DNA of 33,989 bases. Source: Ardenticatenaceae bacterium (GTDB lineage Bacteria > Chloroflexota > Anaerolineae > Promineifilales > Promineifilaceae). Under the pieces are notes generated by a model. That model searched no databases, was not told where the DNA came from, and was given only the letters and a program-made list of their open reading frames with translations. Shown one piece after another: positions 17,169-25,770 of this stretch. The stretch's first letter is position 1, and each line of letters begins with the position of its first letter. The DNA lies in NCBI GenBank assembly GCA_020634495.1, contig JACKBR010000048.1:1-33989 (forward strand), written 5' to 3'. The position numbers were made by a program, and so were the translations under genes.

Positions 17169-17187
17169 GGTTGCTCAATTATTTTTT

Positions 17188-18077
17188 TTAGATGGTTAAT
17201 TTGCCGCACATAACGGTAACGGCCGTACCGCCCACCTTCACCGTTTCAATATTGTCTGGCGGGCCGACAACCTCCACCTGCGCCTGGCCGGGCCGGTTCA
17301 TCCATGCCCTGTTCGGCCGTGAATGTCGGTTTGTCGATCAGGTGATGATGCCACAGGTAAGCTGCCATGCCACCCGTGGCCGAGCCGAGCCGTGAACGGT
17401 CTTCCATTGTGTCTGGCGGCACGCCGAAGTGGCGAAACAAAGCTGTCCCCTGGTCGGTTGCGCCCTTGCAAAAAAAAGATGCGGGCTGAAAAAATCCAGC
17501 CTTTTGCCGAAAAAGCTGGGTAGGTGGCGGTGTTTTAGCCGGGCGCGGCGCAGCGCTCCAAATTGCGGACTGGGATCATAAGCTGGGGCGTGCCGGTGCT
17601 CACAATTTGCACCGGAGCGTTTGGCAGGCAATCGGCCGTTTCCAGACCAAAGTGCGGCATCACCTCTTCCGGTGGAAGCGTCGCCAAAAACTGTGGTTTT
17701 TTCTGGTTCATCACCACTCGCACGCCTGACTCAGTTGCGTACAGTTCAATAGGAATTGGCCCGACTTGCAATTCCAGCGATATTTTCGTGTAATCACCCG
17801 GCAATTGAATCTGGCCAGTTTCCACCAGGGCGTGCATCGTGGCGATGGTGGGATGCCCTGCCAGCGGGATTTCTTCGGCGGGGGTGAAGTAGCGTGCCCG
17901 CACGTCGGCGATTTCTGACTTGAGTACAAAGGCCGTTTCAGACAGGTTCATCTCTTTGGCAATGGCCAACATCTGGCTGTCGCTCAAAGAATCTGCATCA
18001 AAAATGATGGCGCAGGGATTCCCGGCCAACGGCCGTTTCGTAAAGGCATCCACTTGCATAAAAGGGTAGGTGGGCAT
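17188..18077 (-). CDS. PhzF-family isomerase-like protein (frameshifted)
   Basis: ATG 18077 begins MPTYPFMQVDAFTKRPLAGNPCAI, the family opening. MNLSETAFVL (with the catalytic-site Glu) and LAGHPTIATMHAL follow, all in one frame to about 17540. After breaks near 17535, 17470, 17430 and 17300 the rest reads FFAQGA-like text, FRHFGVPPDTMEDRSRLGSATGGMAAYLWHH and TAVTVMCGKLTI to the TAA at 17188-17190. The joined length of about 297 residues equals normal PhzF/YddE proteins. The two-lobed diaminopimelate-epimerase fold is expected. The substrate is unknown outside phenazine makers. Confidence 0.8.
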
Positions 18078-18091
18078 GGCTGGCTCCTGTG

Positions 18092-18418
18092 CTAATCGGT
18101 TTCTGGCGGGGCAAAAGACCAGGATTTAAGGTCTTCGCGAATGTCGTGGAATTTGTGAGGCACCTCAGCCGCTACAAAAACCAGACTGCCTGGCTGCACG
18201 GGCTGGGTTTCATCGCCCACGGTAATTTGCCCCTGCCGCTGACGATGTAATAAACCTCGTCCTCGTCGTGTGGCTGCAGCTTCATTTACTGTGGGTGCAT
18301 TCTCGGCTGGCAGGGCATACAAGCCCAGGCTCATGGAATCGTTACGCAGAAATTCCAGATACGGCCGTTCGCCTGCCGCCTGTTCCGCAATGAGTTGTTG
18401 AATGGTAAATGCTTCCAT
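18092..18418 (-). CDS. Cupin-domain protein (two compensating frameshifts inside)
   Basis: This is a single-domain beta-barrel protein of 108 residues from ATG 18418. The end reads GQITVGDETQPVQPGSLVFVAAEVPHKFHDI, the second cupin motif (PGSLVFV, PHKFHD). The first motif seems missing in this frame but is present one frame over as PHDEDEVYYIVSG between about 18235 and 18285, so one indel on each side hides it. With it restored, the metal ligands H, E/D and the later H are in place. The enzyme type cannot be told. It lies 14 bases upstream of the PhzF-like gene on the same strand. Confidence 0.75.
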   Translation of the reverse strand: MEAFTIQQLIAEQAAGERPYLEFLRNDSMSLGLYALPAENAPTVNEAAATRRGRGLLHRQRQGQITVGDETQPVQPGSLVFVAAEVPHKFHDIREDLKSWSFAPPETD

Positions 18419-18434
18419 TAGTTACTCCAGTATT

Positions 18435-18460
18435 GGTAATTGAGCAATTGCCCAATTACC
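18435..18460. repeat. Short inverted repeat
   Basis: GGTAATTG (18435-18442) and CAATTACC (18453-18460) pair around a small loop, between the MOSC-like and cupin genes. Confidence 0.45.
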
Positions 18461-18469
18461 TAAACCTTT

Positions 18470-19222
18470 TCACACCCGCACCAATTTCACCACGTCCCCA
18501 GGCGAATATTGCCGGGGCGTTCGGTGCTGCCAAAGACGCCCGCGCAGTTTTGCCGCGTTTGGGTAACGGTTTTTTTGAGCACAGCTGGCTCCTTGTCAGA
18601 CGTTTCAGGATCGATGTTGATCATCACGCAGCGCTGGATGCGCCGGTTGAGCCGCAGCCGCAGGCCATCCGCTTGATTGCCAAACACCAGGCTGCTGTCA
18701 GCCAGCGTTCCTCCACAAACGGCTGTTCGTCAAACGGCTCGATGATGATGTTTTGCCGGAAGCGCAGAGGAGGCGCCAATCGGCCGTACCAATTGCCTCG
18801 CCCAATGCCGCCACAGTCGCCGTACTCATCACCGAAATGACCTGGCTGTCAAACGCGCCGCGCCCAATTTTGATCAGGTTGACGGGCTTGCCGTACGCTT
18901 CGGCCAGCTGCTGGTTGAGTTCGGGGGCGTCGATGGGAGGATACGGCCGTCTGGCAATTCCGACTTCCACGGGTGATTCAGCAACATCGTCTGGCTGGGT
19001 GTACCGGGGCGTAAATTGCAGCAGCTGCGGCAGCTCCCGGCCGGTGAGCCAGGGAAAGCCAGAGCGGTTGTCTGCGCGGACAAAGGCATAGCGCCGGTCC
19101 CCATCCAATCCATGCCAATAAGCATACGCCTCTTCCAGCATTTCCCCGCGCATCGACTTCACCGGAAAGCGATACAGTTCTTTTACAACACCAACTTCTA
19201 CAAATTCCTCAATCATTTTCAC
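18470..19222 (-). CDS. MOSC-domain protein (frameshifted)
   Basis: ATG 19222 begins with the MOSC N-terminal beta barrel: VKELYRFPVKSMRGE, GLDGDRRYAFVR, then FPWLTGRELPQLLQF. The MOSC domain follows (VNLIKIGRGAFDSQVISVMSTATVAAL). Breaks near 18765, 18710 and 18495 lead to FRQNIIIEPFDEQPFVEERW, NQADGLRLRLNRRIQRCVMINIDPET and VFGSTERPGNIRLGD with the stop at 18470-18472. The single Cys in R-C-V/xxT (RRIQRCVMINIDPET) is the usual sulfur-carrying residue of the family. The likely role is a molybdenum-cofactor-dependent or sulfur-transfer oxidoreductase of YcbX/mARC type. Confidence 0.8.
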
Positions 19223-19228
19223 CTCGAA

Positions 19229-19318
19229 CAGTGGGCGAGTGGGCGAGTGGGCGGGTTTGCAAGTTTGCGAGTGGGCGAGTTTGCAAGTTTGCGAGTATGC
19301 GAGTTTGCGTGTAAGCGA
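19229..19318. repeat. Tandem 8-bp repeat (GGGCGAGT/TTGCGAGT)
   Basis: About eleven degenerate 8-base units (GTGGGCGA, GTTTGCAA, GTTTGCGA) run head to tail just upstream of the MOSC gene. The array directly adjoins the next one. Confidence 0.75.
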
Positions 19319-19325
19319 GCGCCAT

Positions 19326-19408
19326 CAGATCACCCTGTCACCCTGTCACCCCTTCACCTTGTCACCCCTTCACCCTGTCACCTTGTCACCCCATCACCTT
19401 GTCACCCA
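19326..19408. repeat. Tandem TGTCACCC/TTCACCCC repeat
   Basis: About ten 8-base units of the form TCACCCTG/TCACCTTG follow the previous array. The same unit recurs at 32467-32503 within the end of a ligase-like gene. Confidence 0.8.
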
Positions 19409-19709
19409 AACGCCCACAACAGCGCCATCCCCACCGCCAGCGTCCACAAAATATTCTTCGTGCGCCAGGCGACCAGAATGGCAGCCAGACCAGCCAGCAA
19501 GCGGGCATTGGCCAACGACAGGTCGAGCGTGCCGCCGGGCATCATTATTTCGGGCAAGATGATAGCGGAAAGTACGGCCGCAGGCACAAAGCGCAGCGCT
19601 TGCCGCCAGCCAACGCTAATTGTGGCCCGTTCCAGCAGCCAAATCGGCACCAGCCGAATGCTGTACGAGTGATGAGGCCCATACCAATAATTGCAATCCA
19701 AAGCGTCAT
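19402..19709 (-). CDS. AzlD-like branched-chain amino-acid export subunit (one frameshift)
   Basis: ATG 19709 reads MTLWIAIIGMGLIT. One indel near 19670 leads to YSIRLVPIWLLE, the family opening, then ALRFVPAAVLSAIILPEIM, RLLAGLAAILVAWRTKNILWTLAVGMALLWAF. About 100 residues with four helices matches AzlD, the small partner of AzlC. The tail runs into the TGTCACCC repeat, which supplies its stop. The larger partner gene lies upstream in the same direction. Confidence 0.78.
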
Positions 19710-19756
19710 GTTTCATTCCTTTACCGAGGCGTTCGCATCCTTTGATTATTTGTTAT

Positions 19757-19817
19757 ACTCGCGAAAGCAGGTATCCAATTTTATCGGGGCGTGGATTCCC
19801 GCCTTCGCGGAAATGTC
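19757..19817. repeat. Partial CGGGAATCC/GGATTCCCGCCTTCGCGG-type repeat
   Basis: GCGAAAGCAGGTATCC (19759-19774) and GGATTCCCGCCTTCGC (19794-19809) form an imperfect inverted repeat of the kind widely scattered in bacterial genomes. Confidence 0.5.
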
Positions 19818-20567
19818 AATAAAAAATCTGCGCTAATCTGCGAAATCTGCGGATGATCATTTTTTTTCGATTCTCCAGCCAGACGCCCACGCCGATGCCG
19901 GTGAGTGTGGCCAGCATGAGGCCGAGTTTGTACGGCAGGCTAAAGGTGAGCACAGCCACCAATCCGGCGGTGAGCGCGGCCATGGTGTTGGGTCGATCCT
20001 TCAGCGCTGGGCACCACAATGCCGATGAAGGTGAGCGCCAGGGTGAAATCCAGACCCCATTCCGGCGGCACCTGCGTGCCCAGCAAAATGCCTACGGCCG
20101 TACTCAGCTGCCACGTTCCCCACAGCGTAAAGCCAGCGCCCAGCCAAAAATAATGTTTATGTGTCAGCGGAATTTGCTTATCGCCGTAATGAACGGCCGT
20201 TGCCGCATACGCCTCATCGGTGAGCAGATAGGCCAGCAGCCAGCGCCATTTGCGCGACAAATGCTGCACGTCTGGCCCCAGCGAGGTGCTGTAAAGCACA
20301 TGCCGCAAATTCACGATGAATGTGGTCAGCCACAAATGGGAATGGCGTGCCCACCCCGATGAGCTGCGCCCCCCAAAATTGGGCCGACCCGGCAAACACA
20401 ATCGACGACATCGCCTGCGCTTGCAGCGGCGTCAGCCCGGCGGACAGACCCAGCACGCCGTAAATCATGCCAAAGGGGATCACCCCGATGGTGATGGGCA
20501 GCTCGGCTTTGATGCCTTGCCACAGGGCAGTTTTGGGAGGTGAAATGGTTTCTGTTTTAGTTAACAT
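19816..20567 (-). CDS. AzlC-family amino-acid exporter (frameshifted)
   Basis: ATG 20567 begins MLTKTETISPPKTALWQGIKAELPI, then IGVIPFGMIYGVLGLSAGLTPLQAQAMSSIVFAGSAQF, typical of AzlC, which exports branched-chain amino acids with AzlD. Breaks near 20335 and 20000 continue into FIVNLRHVLYSTSLGP, LLTDEAYAATA, FWLGAGFTLWGTWQLST, LDFTLALTFIGIVVP and LTAGLVAVLTFSLPYKLGLMLATLTGIGVGVWLE. The protein may end at KK just after that. In this frame the next residues come from a CAGATT repeat (19821-19853) and stop at 19816. The joined size is normal. Confidence 0.8.
19821..19853. repeat. Dispersed CAGATT-type repeat
   Basis: AAATCTGCGCTAATCTGCG and a third AATCTGCGGAT copy lie at the end of the AzlC-like frame and encode its last residues. 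Confidence 0.65.
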
Positions 20568-20577
20568 AATTCTTTAG

Positions 20578-20646
20578 AGAGACTGGAGATTGGAGACTGG
20601 AGATTGAAAGAGTCTCCAGTCTCCAGTCTCTAATCTCCAATCTCCA
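20578..20646. repeat. CTCCAGT/GGAGATT hairpin repeat
   Basis: GACTGGAGATTGGAGACTGG (20580-20599) is complementary to the run of CTCCAGT units that follows. The result is a strong hairpin between AzlC and the decarboxylase gene, overlapping the end of the latter. Confidence 0.75.
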
Positions 20647-22017
20647 CCAGCGCTTGCCAACAAATTTCCACGTCCGCGCTGCTCCGTTTGCCAGTTTGAA
20701 AAGGCGGCGCGAATGGCCGGTTGGCCCTGGTAGACAGTTTGCGTCAGGAAGATACGGCCGTCATCCCGCACCTTGGCCAAAAATTCCTGAATCTGGGGCA
20801 GGCTGGGGCTTGTTGCCAGGGTGAAGCAAACGCAGTTGAGCCGCACCGGAGCCAGCAGTTCAAACTGGTCCGATTGTGCAATTTGCTCGCCCAGCCAGCG
20901 GGCCTGGGCGCAGTTGCGCTCCACGATGTCACGGTAACCGGAACGGCCGTATGCCAACAAGCTCATCCAGGCGGGCAGGGCCCGAAAGCGGCGCGAATTT
21001 TGCGGCGTCCAATGCACCAAACTGGGCTGTTCGCCCATGTCGCCCAGGTAAACGGCCGAATTTTGGAACGCCGCCAGCTGCAATTCAGGATGGCGGCTGA
21101 AGGTCATCGCCGAGTCGTACGGCACGTTGAGCCACTTGTGGGCATCGATGGTAATCGAATCGGCGGCGGCTTTGCCCGGAGAGCAGGTGGGCAAATTGGG
21201 GGCGAACAGGCGGCAAAGCCGCCAAACGCGGCGTCCAGATGCAGCCAGAAGTTGTGCTTTTTGCTTTAGTGCGGCAAGCGCTTGCAAATCGTCAAAATCC
21301 ACGGTGTTGACGGTGCCGCCGCTGGCAATGACCACGGCAGGCTGGTCCAGCGTGGCCAAAATTTCGCCAGGGCAGCCACGTCCATCGCTTCCCGGTTGGG
21401 CAGCGTGGGCACGGGGTGATGGCCCGGCGGCCCAGGCCCAGCATGGCCAGCGCTTTTTGCTGCTGGAATGGGGCGTGGCGGCGAGGATGGGGAAACGGCC
21501 GTAGTCCCCACAATCCATCTTCCGCCACGTTGATTCCCTGCTGCTGCCCAATCCACTGCCGCGCCTGGGCCAGGCCCACCAGATTGCTGATGGTTGCCCC
21601 GCTGACAAACGTACCGGCAAAGCTGTCTGGCAGGCCAAAGAGCTGCCGCAGCCAATGAATCGCTTCCTGTTCCACGTGCGGCGCGATGGAATCTTCATCG
21701 GCCATCGCGTTTTGGTCGTAGGTGGTGGCCAGCCAGTCGCCGAGCAGGGCGGCGGGGGTGCTGCCCCCGGTGACAAAGCCCAGGTAGCGCGGCCCGGCGC
21801 TGCCGGAAAGCCCGGCTTCAAAGCGTTCGCGGAAATTTTGCAGGGCGGCTGCTGCGCCCAGGCCCGTTTCTGGTAAATCGGGGCGATTCGGTACGGTTCG
21901 GGGGAAAATGGCCGCTTTCCGTTCCGGCAGGCTGGTTAAAAATTCGTTGGCGGCATGAACGGCCGTTTGCAACAATTCACCCTGATTTTGTCGATCTTGC
22001 TTCAACTGCTCATTCAT
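20630..22017 (-). CDS. PLP-dependent decarboxylase, group II (aromatic/glutamate type), frameshifted
   Basis: ATG 22017 follows GAGAGG. The N-terminal part reads [47 protein letters not shown], and [21 protein letters not shown], all marks of the pyridoxal-dependent decarboxylase family. Breaks near 21450, 21370, 21260 and 21185 separate [29 protein letters not shown] (the PLP-ring Asp) and [16 protein letters not shown] (the PLP lysine, about residue 290). An indel near 20680 restores the likely end, [13 protein letters not shown], at the TAG at 20630-20632. Without it the frame runs on into the repeat. The products would be amines from amino acids; the exact substrate is unclear. Confidence 0.8.
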
Positions 22018-22046
22018 CCTCTCAAAACCCTCTGTGCCCTCTGTGG

Positions 22047-22742
22047 CTAACAAATTCCTAATGCGCGGTTTACGGCCGTTTCCGCATGAATCGCCGTCGT
22101 GTCGAACAGGGGCACGGCGGTGTGCTGCTGCTGGACAAGCATCACAATTTCGGTGCAGCCTTCGATGATGCCCTCAGCGCCCTGGGCGTGCAGGTCGTCG
22201 ATGATGCGCAGGAATTCCTGGCGCGAGGCATCTGCCACTTTACCCAGGCACAGTTCGTTGTAGATGACGCCGTGTACGATGGCCCGGTCGGCGGCGGGTG
22301 GCACGATCACTTCCAGGCCGTGCTGTTCCAGCCGTCCCCGGTAAAAATCTTGCTCCATGGTGAAGTTGGTGCCTAGCAGGCCCACTTTTTGCAGACCTTG
22401 TTGCTGGATGCGAACGGCCGTTGCATCCGCCAGGTGCAAAATGGGAATGTGAATTGCTTGCTCAATTTGGGGAGCCACTTTGTGCATGGTGTTGGTGCAG
22501 ATGAGTAGAAAATCGGCCCCGGCAGCTTCAATTTGCTGACCGGCTTTGGCCAACATCGCGCCTGCCTCATCCCAGCGGCCTTCGTGCTGCAACGTCTCAA
22601 TTTCCTGAAAATCCACGCTGACCAGCACAATTTTGGCCGAATGCAGCCCGCCTAATTTCTGTTTTACCATTTCGTTGATCCAGCGGTAGTACAGTTCGGT
22701 GCTTTCCCAACTCATACCGCCCAGTAAGCCAATTGTTTGCAT
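22047..22742 (-). CDS. Aspartate/glutamate racemase family protein
   Basis: The 231-residue intact protein begins MQTIGLLGGMSWEST, the usual opening of aspartate racemase. The two catalytic cysteines are visible: C82 in LLICTNTMHK and C196 in IIEGCTEIVML. Two alpha/beta domains are expected, with PLP-independent interconversion of L- and D-aspartate or a similar acid. It lies between the MocR-type regulator and the decarboxylase on the same strand, in a block of amino-acid enzymes. Its 3' end overlaps the longest reading of the next gene, but the true start of that gene at 22017 leaves 29 bases. Confidence 0.92.
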   Translation of the reverse strand: MQTIGLLGGMSWESTELYYRWINEMVKQKLGGLHSAKIVLVSVDFQEIETLQHEGRWDEAGAMLAKAGQQIEAAGADFLLICTNTMHKVAPQIEQAIHIPILHLADATAVRIQQQGLQKVGLLGTNFTMEQDFYRGRLEQHGLEVIVPPAADRAIVHGVIYNELCLGKVADASRQEFLRIIDDLHAQGAEGIIEGCTEIVMLVQQQHTAVPLFDTTAIHAETAVNRALGIC

Positions 22743-22760
22743 GTCAAGTTCTCCAAAAAA

Positions 22761-22833
22761 TGGGACGCGGATGAACGCGGATGACGCGGATGAAAAACAA
22801 AAAATCAGCGTTTATCTGCGTTAATCAGCGTCC
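22761..22833. repeat. Dispersed GCGGATGA / CAGATT-type repeat
   Basis: Three GACGCGGATGA units are followed by AATCAGCGTTTATCTGCG and TTAATCAGCGTCC, which can pair with them. The repeat fills the gap between the regulator and racemase genes. Confidence 0.6.
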
Positions 22834-22840
22834 TATCAAA

Positions 22841-24304
22841 TTAAACATAAGGCAGCCAGTCGCTGTGGGTGGGGGCGCTGGTGAGCTGCTGCTGGATGAG
22901 CGTGCTGAGCAGCTTGACGCCCGCTTCGATGCCTTCTGTGCTCAGGTTGCCAAAGCAAAGTCGTAGGTATTCATGCCCGGTATCTTCTATCATGTAGGCT
23001 TCGCCGGGGGTGAAGGCGAAGCCATTTTCCAGGGCTTGCCGGTAAAGCAAGCCGGGCGGCAGGCGACGAGGCAAGGTGACCCAGCAGCTAAAGCCGCCTT
23101 GTGGTTCTGTCCAGCGAACGGCCGTTGGCATCCAACGCCCCAAACTGGCCAGCAGCGCATCGCGTCGTTCCCGATAAATGGGAATGACCCGCCGCAGGTG
23201 CTTTTTCAGACCACCATCCTGCAAAAAATGGGCCAGGGCTCGTTGCAGCAAGCCAGTGCCGCACAAGTCGGTGGCCCGGCGTAAGGTTAAAAGTTGGTCT
23301 CGCCAGGCAATTGGCATGAGCAAATAGCCCACGCGCAGCCCTGGCATCAGCATTTTAGAAAAGCTGCTCAGGTACAGCACCCGGTCATCCCCATCTTGTT
23401 GCTTGAAGGCGGGCAGCGCTGGCCCAGCAAAACCCAACTTGCTGTAAATATCGTCTTCAATGATGAGCATGTTGTGCCGTTGGGCAAGCTGCAAAATGGC
23501 CTGTCGCCTGGCCGCGCTGGTGCTGTAGCCGGTGGGATTGTGAAAGGTAGCCACAGTGTAGTAGCAGCGGGGTTTATGGGTCTGGATGAGGCGTTCCATT
23601 TGGGCCAAATCGGGGCCATCTGGTTGCATAGGAATGTGCAACGGCCGTAATCCCTGGGCCTTCAAAATGTTCAGCACCCCCAAAAAAGTAGGCTGCTCTA
23701 CCAGAACCACATCACCGGGCTGGGCCACCGCCGCGGTGGCCAGGGAGATGGATTGAATGGCCCCAGAGGTGATGAGAATGTCGTCTGGGCTTGCCTGAAT
23801 TCCGTCATCTTGCAGCATCTGGCTTACTTCTACGCGCAGCGCCGTATCGCCTTGAATGGGGCCGTAGCTGAGCAGTTGGTTGGCCTCTGGCCGCAGCCGG
23901 GCCATCTGCTGCCAAAAGGCATCCAGCGGAAAGAGCGCGGGGTCGGCGTGGGCCATCGCCATAGAGCGCACGCCGATGACCTGGTTAATGGCCAGCATGT
24001 CGTTGATAGCGCTGTCTGGCGTCAGGTATTGGCCTACGGTTGGTTGCAGGCTCATGTGCTGAACGGCCGTACTCACAAAGGTCCCACGCCCCACCGTGGC
24101 TTCAATCCAGCCGTCGGCTTGCAGTTCGGCGTAGGCGTTTTGCACCGTCAGGCGGGTGACGCCCAACGAGCGGGCCAGTCCGCGCACGGTGGGTAGGCGG
24201 CTGTTGGCTGGTAAACGGCCGTTGCTAATCTGCGTCTTGATTTGCTCGGCAATTTGCCGATAGAGCGGCGGTTTGCTGTCGCGGTTTACGGTTAATTCGA
24301 GCAT
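22841..24304 (-). CDS. MocR-type regulator (GntR HTH fused to aminotransferase fold)
   Basis: The product has 487 residues. Residues 1-75 are a GntR winged helix (PPLYRQIAEQIKTQI, LPANSRLPTVRGLARSLGVTRLTVQNAYAEL, VGRGTFVS). Residues about 115-480 are a class I aminotransferase fold with ILITSGAIQSISL, FHNPTGYS, IIEDDIY and SFSKMLMPGLRVGYL, whose lysine (about 314) would hold PLP. MocR proteins sense PLP or an amino-acid/PLP adduct and bind direct repeats to control a neighbouring gene, usually PLP synthesis or amine catabolism. The likely target is the aminotransferase gene upstream, whose promoter holds three direct repeats. Confidence 0.93.
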   Translation of the reverse strand: MLELTVNRDSKPPLYRQIAEQIKTQISNGRLPANSRLPTVRGLARSLGVTRLTVQNAYAELQADGWIEATVGRGTFVSTAVQHMSLQPTVGQYLTPDSAINDMLAINQVIGVRSMAMAHADPALFPLDAFWQQMARLRPEANQLLSYGPIQGDTALRVEVSQMLQDDGIQASPDDILITSGAIQSISLATAAVAQPGDVVLVEQPTFLGVLNILKAQGLRPLHIPMQPDGPDLAQMERLIQTHKPRCYYTVATFHNPTGYSTSAARRQAILQLAQRHNMLIIEDDIYSKLGFAGPALPAFKQQDGDDRVLYLSSFSKMLMPGLRVGYLLMPIAWRDQLLTLRRATDLCGTGLLQRALAHFLQDGGLKKHLRRVIPIYRERRDALLASLGRWMPTAVRWTEPQGGFSCWVTLPRRLPPGLLYRQALENGFAFTPGEAYMIEDTGHEYLRLCFGNLSTEGIEAGVKLLSTLIQQQLTSAPTHSDWLPYV

Positions 24305-24320
24305 GTCTTATTCCAAAGAG

Positions 24321-24392
24321 TTAATCCACAGATTCACGCAGATTTCGCAGATTTTTGTTCTTAATCTGTGTTCATCTGTGAAATCTGTATCC
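24321..24392. repeat. Dispersed CAGATT-type repeat
   Basis: AATCCACAGATTCACGCAGA and AATCTGTG...ATCTGTGAAATCTG pair imperfectly. It lies between the aminotransferase and the MocR-type gene. Confidence 0.7.
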
Positions 24393-24407
24393 TATTTTCT
24401 TAAGGCT

Positions 24408-25613
24408 TTATTTATTGATAACCGCGGTTTTTTCAATCATCATTTGCTTAATGGCCTGCACCAGGCGGGTCATGCCTACCTCGATTTTTTCGGCCGTGGT
24501 GTTAGAGAAGTTCAGGCGGAGCGTGTTGCCACCTGTGCCATCCACATGGAACGGCGCACCGGGCACAAAGACCACGTTTTGCTTGGAAGCTGCCTCAAAT
24601 AAATCCATCGCCGAAAGCTGCGGCGGCAGCGTGACCCACAAAAACATGCCGCCTTCTGGCAGGGTGAACGTCACTTCGGGCGGAAAGCATTCTTCAATCA
24701 TGGCTACCATTGTCTCCCGCTGCTGTTTGTAGGCGGTGCGAATTTTAGCAATGTGGGCGTCTAAATCATTGTCCTGCAAAAAGCGGTGGATGATGAGCTG
24801 CGAGACGTAGTTGGAATGCAAATCGGTGCCTTGTTTGGCCGTCACCAGCTTGTCCATCAGCGGCAGGGGGGCATAAATCCAGCCCATGCGCAAGCCAGGT
24901 GCTACGATTTTGGAAAATGAGCCGAGCAAAAATGCACGCGCCTGGTTGAAGCTGGCGATTGGCGGCAAATCTTCGCCGAGGAAGCGCAGCTCCCGGTACG
25001 GATCGTCTTCAATGAGGAAGGTTTCATTTTCTGCCAGGATTTGGCTGACGGCCTGGCGCGTTTCCCGTGAGTAGGTGATGCCGCTGGGATTCTGGAAGTT
25101 GGGCAGGGCATAAAATAGTTTGCTTTGGGGATGGGCGGCTTTTTGGGCGAGTACGGCCGTATCCACCCCATCTTCTCCCAGTGGCACTGTCTGAAATTCC
25201 GGTTCGTACATCGTAAATGCCTGAATCCCACCCAGGTAGCTGGGCGACTCCATCAGCACATGGTCACCCGGATCGATGAGAATCTTGCCCACCAAATCCA
25301 GCGCCTGCTGTGACCCATTGGTGATAAGAATTTCATCTGGATCAACCGCCATGCCCGTGCGGTCGGCGTAACGCTGGGCGATAAAAGCCCGCAGCGGTTC
25401 GTACCCAAGGGTGGGGGCGTATTGCAGCGCCTGCCTGCCCTGCTCGGCAAAGATGCGGTCAGCGGCGGCGCGCAGCGGTTCGATGGGAAAATAATCGGGA
25501 TTGGGCAGGCCGCCAGCAAAGGAGATGACGTCTGGGTTTTGAGTGACTTTTAAGATTTCACGGATAAATGATTTTTTGGTGCGCAACATCCTTTGCGCAA
25601 ATTGGCCTTTCAT
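24408..25613 (-). CDS. PLP-dependent aminotransferase, 2-aminoadipate/LysN-like
   Basis: ATG 25613 is chosen because GGAGG lies 6 bases upstream; a longer frame to 25670 crosses the promoter. The fold-type I enzyme shows VISFAGGLPNPDYFPIE, ALQYAPTLGYEPLRAFIAQR, ILITNGSQQALDL, NFQNPSGITYS, FLIEDDPYREL, SFSKIVAPGLRMGW with the PLP lysine (about K233), and RLNFSN with the carboxylate-binding Arg near the end. The 401-residue length is normal. It is the first gene of the regulator/racemase/decarboxylase block. The likely reaction is transamination of aminoadipate, aromatic or branched-chain amino acids. Confidence 0.92.
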   Translation of the reverse strand: MKGQFAQRMLRTKKSFIREILKVTQNPDVISFAGGLPNPDYFPIEPLRAAADRIFAEQGRQALQYAPTLGYEPLRAFIAQRYADRTGMAVDPDEILITNGSQQALDLVGKILIDPGDHVLMESPSYLGGIQAFTMYEPEFQTVPLGEDGVDTAVLAQKAAHPQSKLFYALPNFQNPSGITYSRETRQAVSQILAENETFLIEDDPYRELRFLGEDLPPIASFNQARAFLLGSFSKIVAPGLRMGWIYAPLPLMDKLVTAKQGTDLHSNYVSQLIIHRFLQDNDLDAHIAKIRTAYKQQRETMVAMIEECFPPEVTFTLPEGGMFLWVTLPPQLSAMDLFEAASKQNVVFVPGAPFHVDGTGGNTLRLNFSNTTAEKIEVGMTRLVQAIKQMMIEKTAVINK

Positions 25614-25650
25614 AAATGCCTCCAATCGTGGGGAATGGCCCAACTTTACA

Positions 25651-25702
25651 GAGACAATCCTGTTTTGCAAAGAGACAATGCGGGTTAATTTGTGGAGACA
25701 AT
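25651..25702 (-). promoter_or_regulatory. Three direct repeats ATTGTCTC upstream of the aminotransferase gene
   Basis: On the minus strand ATTGTCTC occurs at 25702-25695, 25679-25672 and 25658-25651, with spacings of 23 and 21 bases (about two helical turns). They lie 38-89 bases before the ATG at 25613. A TTTGCA-N17-TAAAGT pair overlaps them as a possible promoter. Direct repeats are the known operator type of MocR proteins, and one is encoded downstream. Confidence 0.55.
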
Positions 25703-25770
25703 TAGAAATTGGTCTGGTTTGAGGGTGGTGAGTGAAACGTGATGCGTGATGGCTTTTGGCTGAGTCGATG

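Noticed and set aside
19229..19408. CRISPR array
   Set aside because: The units are 8 bases with no unique spacers and no cas genes nearby, so these are simple tandem repeats.
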